DNA from: Halichondria panicea
Taxonomy: Eukaryota > Porifera > Demospongiae > Suberitida > Halichondriidae
Assembly: GCF_963675165.1 (NCBI RefSeq)
Contig: NC_087382.1
Location: 3,821,963 to 3,885,962 of the forward strand
Length of the DNA stretch: 64,000 bases
Reading direction: 5' to 3'
Below are positions 58,201 through 64,000 of the stretch, in pieces (position 1 is the first letter of the stretch; each line of letters starts with the position of its first letter). A program made the position numbers and the translations under genes. Under the pieces are notes generated by a model that saw only the letters and a list, made by a program, of their open reading frames with translations, did no database searches and had not been told where the DNA came from.

Positions 58201-61200
58201 CAGAGGCTGTTGAATGTATATCATTATGTTGTTATTATCGTTTGTTTACTTTCATTGTGTTTCAATTTGGGATTAAAATCAAAAAGTATAAACCTCTGGT
58301 GGGACTTGAACCCACAATCCCTGGTTTAGGAAACCAGTGCCTTATCCATTAGGCCACAGAGGCTGTTCACTTTCACATATGTACTCTAACTTGTACGCCT
58401 GCATGGCTGTGTACTATGTGCTTCAGTCCCTTTGATGAATGTAACTTTATTTCAGGCTGAGGATTGACACTAAGAACTTGGTATTCCCTGCCTCTGTGCC
58501 TGGTCAGCCTGTATATCGTACAGCCATACTGTCTAACGATGGAAACACACCAATACTGTTTGACATACCTCAAGACCAAGAAAAGTACGTTAATACTTTC
58601 AACATACTTACTGTGTGCAATAACTATACAATAGCATTAAAGACGGCATATGGACAGTTTTAAATAACAGTTAGTGTTTGGCTCAAAATATCTCCACGGA
58701 AGTCGGTTGAAAGTACCGTTTGTAACTGGGTCTGATATGAAGCACCTGCAGTACATGTACCTCCCTGTAGAGTTCTTGAATACTTCCATCGTAGCCACTT
58801 CTAGTCCGCGCCAGGTTCCCTTCAGTATGCAGCTGTTGCCTGCTAGCAAATGAGTCTGCAGTGTATGTATACATAACTTGTAAATAGTTATACTGTATAA
58901 TTATAATTATGTTTATTGCTACACTTGAGCTAAGGGCTTGTGTTATTGTATGCATGTGTGAAATGAATGACCGGTTACAATTGAAGCTTCTATAATATAG
59001 CTATAGGCTGTGGGATGCACCATAATTATAGCTTACAGTGGTATTGATGTAGACCAGATCAGTGTTGCAATGAGACCAATAGTACTCTGTGAATGCATGA
59101 CCACTTATATCTATGGAGCACTCTCTCTCCTCTGAAGTGCAGTTAGGACGCTTTTGATCGAGCGAGTTAAATTGCTCTTGCATATTCTTGAGAAGAAAAT
59201 CTTGTTGACGTGCGAGTATACTAGACAGAGAAATGTTTTGGTGCACTACTTGACTGTTGAGCTCTATAATTTGACCATCTATTCTCTCTACAAGTAGAGC
59301 TAAGGTGATACTCTGAGCTACTACACATACTGCTAGAGTGGCTACGACGATTGCAAAAGCTATCAGACTACACTTGATCTTTTTTCTCTGTTTCTGCTTT
59401 CTTCTCCGATTAGTCAATATCTTTGTAGAGTACTGCAGATCATCACTAGTATGCGGTGATAACAGGTCCTGGAGGTCTTCTGGATTTTCGTATATATCTT
59501 CACCATCGCTGCTTAGAGGACTGTTAACATCTTCAGCGTAAGAGTCGTTCCACTGCATGGTCTTGTAGTTATTCAGTCACTAGCTAACGTTTGCTTTGCT
59601 GAAGTGAGAATCAACACCTACAGCTTTCAGTGTCAATAGACAACTGTGTTAATTCACAGGGGGAAGTTGTCATAACATCATACCCAAAAATCTTCTTGGT
59701 ATAATGTTATAACCTTAAAATATCAAATTTACTGTTTTTTCTTCATACATACAGTGTATTCAGTGTGAAGCCATCCCATGGACTCATCATAGACTCACAG
59801 CTCCTCGTATTGCAGCTGCTACCTCACGAGAGCAAGGTCTACAAACGTATCCTCTCTTTCCAGCTGAACGCAACTCAACTATGGAATGAGGTAAACATTA
59901 TGTAATTGATTTAGGAGGGTATAGATAATTAAGCCCCTTATGACAATCGATGGATTACCCAGATTCTGATCTAAACATCTTATGTGATAGACCGCTATAA
60001 AAGTTATTTTGTAATTGGTTAGGGTTTTGCCCAGTCAAAGATGCATTAATAGAGTTTGTTTAATATAAGATCAAAGGATAATTACATGTACATACAGTAA
60101 ATACTGTAACGGTTATTCTTTTTCCTTAGGAGTTGCTGCTGTCAGGTTCTGGGGAGGCCCCTTTAATCAAACTGGATAATAAGGTAAAGTGCTTCTATCT
60201 ATAATTACGTGAAAAGCTCACACCAGCTGAATTTTCCAGTTAACTGCATAAAACATTGTTATTAAATTGGTTCACAGAACTTAATTCCAGGGCCATTCTC
60301 AACACAAATCAACTTGTCAATTATGATTTCACTGTACATACTCTTTAGGGTGAGCTGTACTTCAAGCCTACTTGTGTGGGAGCCAGTTCAGCAGTGCCCT
60401 ACAGTATCACCAACATCTCAAGATTACCAGTCAAGTAAGCACACGTCAATATAGCCATACCTCTGGGATGTCCCCTTTTCATTGTTGTGTCACATTCAGT
60501 GTTGATGAGAATTGTTCATCACATACGTACATCACATGTTTATGTGTATGCAGGTTCAGGTGGACTTTAGAGGATGAGAATATTGGAGTGGTGGGAGTGG
60601 AGCCTGGAGCTGGGACCATACTCCCAAACCAGTCGCAGGTACAGCCTTAACCCTACAAAATTGATGGGTTTTGTCCCAATCCTAATCCAAGGCCATGCAT
60701 AGACAATAGGGGGCTTTAGGGGCTGAAGCCTCTCCCCCAATAGCCCTCCTATATTGGTTATCGTTTCAAGAGTTAGCACGCCTTGGGAACTCCGGGGGGA
60801 TGCATCATAAATATGAATGCTCCAGAATAAAGTTATGAAAACAGCTAGCTAGTGTACATGTAGGACGTGGAACCATGTTTGGATTATTCAGAGGAGGCCC
60901 TATAGATAATGAGTGGTTTCTTTGATTTGTTTGTTAAGGGAGCTCTACTATAGATTAACTTTTTCTACCATTCAGGAGCACACCTGGTACTTCACCCCCA
61001 CCGAGTGTAGCCAGTACACTCTCAAGGCTGTACTGGTCAGTAGCATCCAGACATCTGCTCTGAGGGGCCTGCAGACTAAACACAAGACTGTGCTCAACAT
61101 GCATGGACTGGGAACCAAGGGAGAGATTATGGTATGGTAATATTGTGTGTGGACAGTTGTACAAATGTATACAGATAGAATTTTTTTATACCTGCCATAC

Positions 61201-62827
61201 CAACAATTTTCTGATTTTCTAACGCGCTGACCTCTATATTATTTGATGAAAGAATTTGACACTTTCTAAATTTTGTAATTTGAAGGGTCTCTTTCTAAGT
61301 TTAGAACATCAGTGAAATTGAATCAATGATGCTCTGATTAAAATGCAACAAAGTACGTACATTGCAGCATGCTATTATAATCATTATAGCAACGTGTACT
61401 CCTCCACACAGTGTTCTCCTGCTAGTGTTGACTGTGGCACGGTGATCATTGGGACCTCCTCCCAGCACACCCTCACCCTGTCCAACCCCAGCCCCTGTAG
61501 TCTGGCTTACCAACTCTTAGTGGACTCAAGTATTGCACCACCTGGGTCATCTCTCAAGCAAGGTCAGTGCTATAGGCAATACGTACATGTATAGTAGTAT
61601 GCTGTACGTTGCATTTTACTGATGAAGTGTGTACCCCTCTATACTTATCTACATGTACACACACACACACACACACACACATGTACAGGCACAGTGGAGC
61701 TTAGTTCCAATGAGGGAGTGCTACCGGCCTGGACCCAGGAGAGAGTGAGGCTCACTGTACGACCGACCACCACACAACTCTATACCTGCACCCTCAAATA
61801 TCACCTTATCGGAGCAGCATTCAACAAGAATGGTACGTAATGCACATTGTACATGTTGCAACCATCACCTCATATGAAAATTAGTGTAATTCTAAAAGCA
61901 AAAATGCTACAGTACTAAATTAGTACTGTAGCATTTTTGCTAAGTAATTGACCTCAAGTGTGTAGACTAGTGTACACAGAGCCTATGGTGTGGTCTCACT
62001 GTCTTGTTTACGGTTCTCTAATAAGGTTTGCATTTCAAGTGAGGTGAAGTACATGTAACTTGCCAATAATTCTAACCAGTGTACACTTTACTTTACATCA
62101 CTATTTTTCTTAGCATCTCTGCCTTTGGCTACTGCTGACCTTTGTACTCTGAGAGTAGACGGGGTCTACCCTAGTCTGGAGGTGGTGGACATACAGGGAA
62201 TGGGTGTGGCCAACCAACACAGCAAAGCCGCACTCTGGGCCATGCTAAATATCGACAAGTAAGACAAAATTTCCAGTACAGTATTACTGGAATGTGTTAA
62301 TTTGCAAGCATCAAGATTGCTTTGCAAAACTAAAATCGCAAAACTACTGCTGGTACTTGTACCACGTATACCACGATCCTTGCCAGAACGCAAAAGTTAG
62401 ATCAAATTATCAAATATTTTGCTGGTCCATTCGCAAAGGATTTTCACTAGCAAATATTCTAGTAATACGGCATGTTAAAACCTCTAATTACCTCATCTTT
62501 AATTACCCTCCCCCCTAGTGTGAATGGAAGCCTTTGTGATGAGCCCTCGGATGCTGAGCTTCGTTATGCCATTGCCACTCGACACAGTATGCAGCGGAGA
62601 GTGTCTGTAAGAACTAGAGCCATTGTGGACTTTGACCTTGGAGCAGCCCCCCTGAATGCTGGGAGTAGCGTGGTGCACATTATGATGGAGAACAAAGGAC
62701 AAGTCCAGGCAGAATGGTGGGTATTATTTCCAGCGACGTTTACCACGTACATGCATTGTACATGTATAGATGTACCTATTGAGATGCTCTTTGTACACAT
62801 GCACGCACACACACGCACGCACGCACA

Positions 62828-62868
<41 letters not shown>

Positions 62869-63864
62869 ACACCCACAGGGCATTCCAGTTCCCCAGTGAT
62901 ATGCACCTGGAGCCAGAGTACTGGGCTGATAATGGACAGTTGGACGATGTGGAAAAACTCGAACTGAATATTCTCGATAACGAGTTATTCAGCGTTGATC
63001 CTAAGAGAGGCAGTCTAGAGCCTGGCGCTGTGTGTACTGTAGTGGCTAGCTTTAAACACAGTCACATTGGAACTAGCAGGCTTCCAGTTCTCCTCAAGAT
63101 CAACCGTGGGAGAGAAATACTAGTGAGATAGTTACTAGTTATAATAGTATCCTATGGAAAAATCTATAACTTTGACATGATAAAAGTCTATAAATTCAAT
63201 TATTGTAACTATAGTTATGTGAGATTGCTCTGTAAGTACCCGTATACATGCCGTATACATGTAGATTACATTTAAATGTTCTCTATCGGTGAACTTGGCA
63301 TTAATTTTGCTGTCTGTGCCCATACAGTTGAACTGGACAGGTGTGACTGTGGAGCCTGGTCGTTCCAACGTTCACTTCACCTCTCACTCGCACACTTTCA
63401 ATCCAGTCTCCATCGGATTACACGCCTACCCCAGACAGGTACAAATGCAGTGCTACTATACAGTAGTCTGTACAGAGCATAACGGTAGAATTTGCAAGAT
63501 TCCCAAATTACTTTTGTTGTTGCTTATACATGTAGTCTAGCTTGCTTAAAAATCTATGTTCAACACTTGTTATAACTTTTACAGTTTTGTATGACGGTGT
63601 GAACAAAGGGGCAATCATCAAACTGTTACATGTCTATTCTTATTATATGAGCTTTCCCCTTCCACCATGCAGGTGTACACACTGTACAACGTTGGAGAGA
63701 GTGCTGTAAGCTATGAGATTGACACCCGACCGTTGGACAGGCTGAAACAGACCAACTATTCCATGACAGTGCTGGAGTGTCTACAACCAAAGGGCCTCAT
63801 TCCTCGTCAGTCATCCGTGTCTGTAGAGTTTGTGTTTTCACCTCTGGAAGCCAAGAAATACATT
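52294..63864 (+). CDS. CFAP65: Cilia- and flagella-associated protein 65 (5' and middle part)
   Basis: At least 29 exons; those read are 52294-52451, 52514-52616, 52818-52984, 53297-53478, 53925-54044, 54270-54448, 54624-54968, 55190-55336, 55758-55812, 55982-56055, 56457-56603, 56716-56796, 56904-56976, 57170-57246, 57329-57382, 57587-57699, 58456-58584, 59755-59890, 60130-60183, 60349-60434, 60554-60638, 60976-61131, 61412-61562, 61689-61832, 62114-62258, 62519-62716, 62879-63122, 63328-63438 and 63673-63864, with consistent phases. The protein is a chain of Ig-like ASPM/SPD-2/Hydin (MSP-type) domains. CFAP65 landmarks are YQGWEPGGEYTKPFILKNV, PPWCLTVRGSGHSF, DGVYPSLEVVDIQGMG, RYAIATRHSM and FDLGAAPLNAGSS. 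CFAP65 is needed for motile cilia and sperm flagella. The start is chosen at MAAMIQVQ; an earlier in-frame ATG overlaps the Helitron end. The exon at 55758 is less sure. The gene continues past the window. Confidence 0.88.
52633..52705 (-). tRNA. tRNA-Arg(CCT)
   Basis: A full cloverleaf on the minus strand: acceptor GCCTCTG/CAGAGGT, D arm GCCTAATGGATAAGGC, anticodon stem CTGGT/ACCAG with loop TTCCTAA (anticodon CCT), variable GGATT, T arm GTGGG-TTCAAGT-CCCAC. It lies in CFAP65 intron 2, antisense to the gene. The unpaired 3' base (position 73) would be U, unusual for tRNA-Arg. Confidence 0.93.
53540..53680. repeat. About 70-bp direct duplication in a CFAP65 intron
   Basis: Two head-to-tail units share CCACCTCTCTATTGAGACCA, CTCAGTACTGTCCCTACAAT and TTGACCTCCCTAAGAG, with only small differences. 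Confidence 0.85.
56118..56285. mobile_element. Degenerate MITE in a CFAP65 intron
   Basis: Begins near TTGCGAGCATCAAAC and contains ATCGCAAAGGGTCAAAA. Related words are at 50030-50200 and 62290-62475. Ends are uncertain. Confidence 0.35.
57858..57930 (-). pseudogene. tRNA-Arg(CCT) pseudogene
   Basis: About 85% like the intact copies but with broken pairs: several acceptor mismatches (CGCTCTG against CATAGAA), an A-C pair in the T stem and a C-A pair in the anticodon stem. The anticodon loop TTCCTAA is kept. Probably not functional. Confidence 0.75.
57988..58060 (-). tRNA. tRNA-Arg(CCT)
   Basis: Identical in sequence to the gene at 52633-52705. First intact member of a three-gene run in the intron between CFAP65 exons at 57699 and 58456. 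Confidence 0.93.
58135..58207 (-). tRNA. tRNA-Arg(CCT)
   Basis: Identical to its neighbours. The spacers between this gene and the flanking copies share TTGAATGTATATCATTATGT and ATTAAAATCAAAAAGTATAA, so gene and spacer were duplicated together in units of about 147-156 bp. Confidence 0.93.
58291..58363 (-). tRNA. tRNA-Arg(CCT)
   Basis: Third intact member of the intronic run, identical cloverleaf. The unit includes an extra TTTGTTTACT in the preceding spacer. Confidence 0.93.
59001..59558 (-). CDS. Nested single-exon type II membrane protein
   Basis: 185 codons with no intron, on the opposite strand within the CFAP65 intron 58585-59754. The N-terminal 60 residues are acidic and cytosolic in type, with YENPEDLQDLL and LQYSTKIL (possible SH2-binding Tyr sites). 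A basic stretch follows (RRRKQKQRKKIK), then one membrane segment (about 65-90, LIAFAIVVATLAVCVVAQS). The outer part is helical, possibly a coiled coil (IIELNSQVV, ILARQQDFLLKNMQEQF), with NxS/T sites and four cysteines near the end. Basic-before-TM charge fits N-in topology. It was kept as a gene because its composition is protein-like and unlike the flanking intron. Family not recognised; it may be a fragment of a C-type-lectin-like or scavenger-type protein whose outer domain is missing. Confidence 0.65.
   Translation of the reverse strand: MQWNDSYAEDVNSPLSSDGEDIYENPEDLQDLLSPHTSDDLQYSTKILTNRRRKQKQRKKIKCSLIAFAIVVATLAVCVVAQSITLALLVERIDGQIIELNSQVVHQNISLSSILARQQDFLLKNMQEQFNSLDQKRPNCTSEERECSIDISGHAFTEYYWSHCNTDLVYINTTVSYNYGASHSL
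61897..61941. repeat. Perfect 45-bp palindrome in a CFAP65 intron
   Basis: Arms of 22 bases (AGCAAAAATGCTACAGTACT and on) around a single central A, without mismatch. Confidence 0.9.
62290..62475. mobile_element. Degenerate MITE in a CFAP65 intron
   Basis: Contains TTTGCAAGCATCAAG, TTGCAAAACTAAAATCGC, CATTCGCAAAGGATTTTCAC and TAGTAATACGG; related to the element at 50030-50200. Confidence 0.4.
62796..62876. repeat. (CA)n microsatellite before a CFAP65 acceptor
   Basis: A run of CA with a few GCA and TCA changes, ending at the acceptor CCCACAG. Short open frames in it are artefacts. Confidence 0.9.
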
Positions 63865-64000
63865 GTAAGTATGTGTGGGTGGGTGTGTGTGTGGGTGGGT
63901 GTGTGAAGTTCATCAGTGTTTTATGTGCAGTGTATACAGTACATCACATTTTGTGTACTAAGCTGTGTGGTAGATTTCATTCAAACTGTCAGTACATAAC

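Overview
The window is animal nuclear DNA, AT-rich and full of ATAATTATA-type words. It has GT-AG introns of roughly 50 bp to over 1 kb, eukaryotic tRNA genes, an axonemal gene, an SH2/PH adaptor and many small inverted-repeat transposons. The gene content and short introns suggest a demosponge, possibly Amphimedon-like; this is inference.

Layout. (1) 1-2178, plus strand: the last five exons of a WDTC1-type WD40/TPR gene, entering from outside the window. (2) 3190-44289, minus strand: five tandem copies of a large receptor-like gene whose coding region has no intron. Each full copy encodes a signal peptide, an ectodomain of short GGAI/NSELTNN repeats resembling the right-handed beta-helix repeats of chlamydial Pmp proteins, a Cys-rich juxtamembrane domain, about eight or nine membrane segments, and a cytosolic tail with acidic, Tyr and Pro-rich motifs. 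Copies 1, 3 and 4 are open (1691, 1534, 1313 codons), copy 2 has two offsetting frameshifts, and copy 5 is a decayed pseudogene. The 2-7 kb spacers are duplicated with the genes and carry a 36-bp minisatellite, broken fragments of a PIKfyve-like lipid kinase on the other strand, MITEs, foldback elements, a Helitron and, nested in it, an element with 9-bp target duplications. (3) 44.3-47.7 kb: no intact gene; inverted repeats, a local segmental duplication and MITEs. (4) 47697-50622, minus strand: a DAPP1-type SH2+PH adaptor in eight exons. (5) 50738-52168: a second Helitron copy filling most of the divergent promoter between the adaptor and the next gene. (6) 52294 to the window end, plus strand: at least 29 exons of a CFAP65 orthologue. 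Its introns hold four tRNA-Arg(CCT) genes, one tRNA pseudogene, and an intronless gene for a type II membrane protein, all on the opposite strand.

The single-copy flanks are ordinary conserved animal genes. The unusual part is the central array: ectodomain repeat number differs greatly between copies (about 17, 13, 11, 3 and 6) while the membrane region and tail are almost the same. That is the pattern expected of a surface-receptor family with a variable outside and a constant signalling end. The function is unknown. Exon limits were read by eye from GT/AG signals and reading phase.
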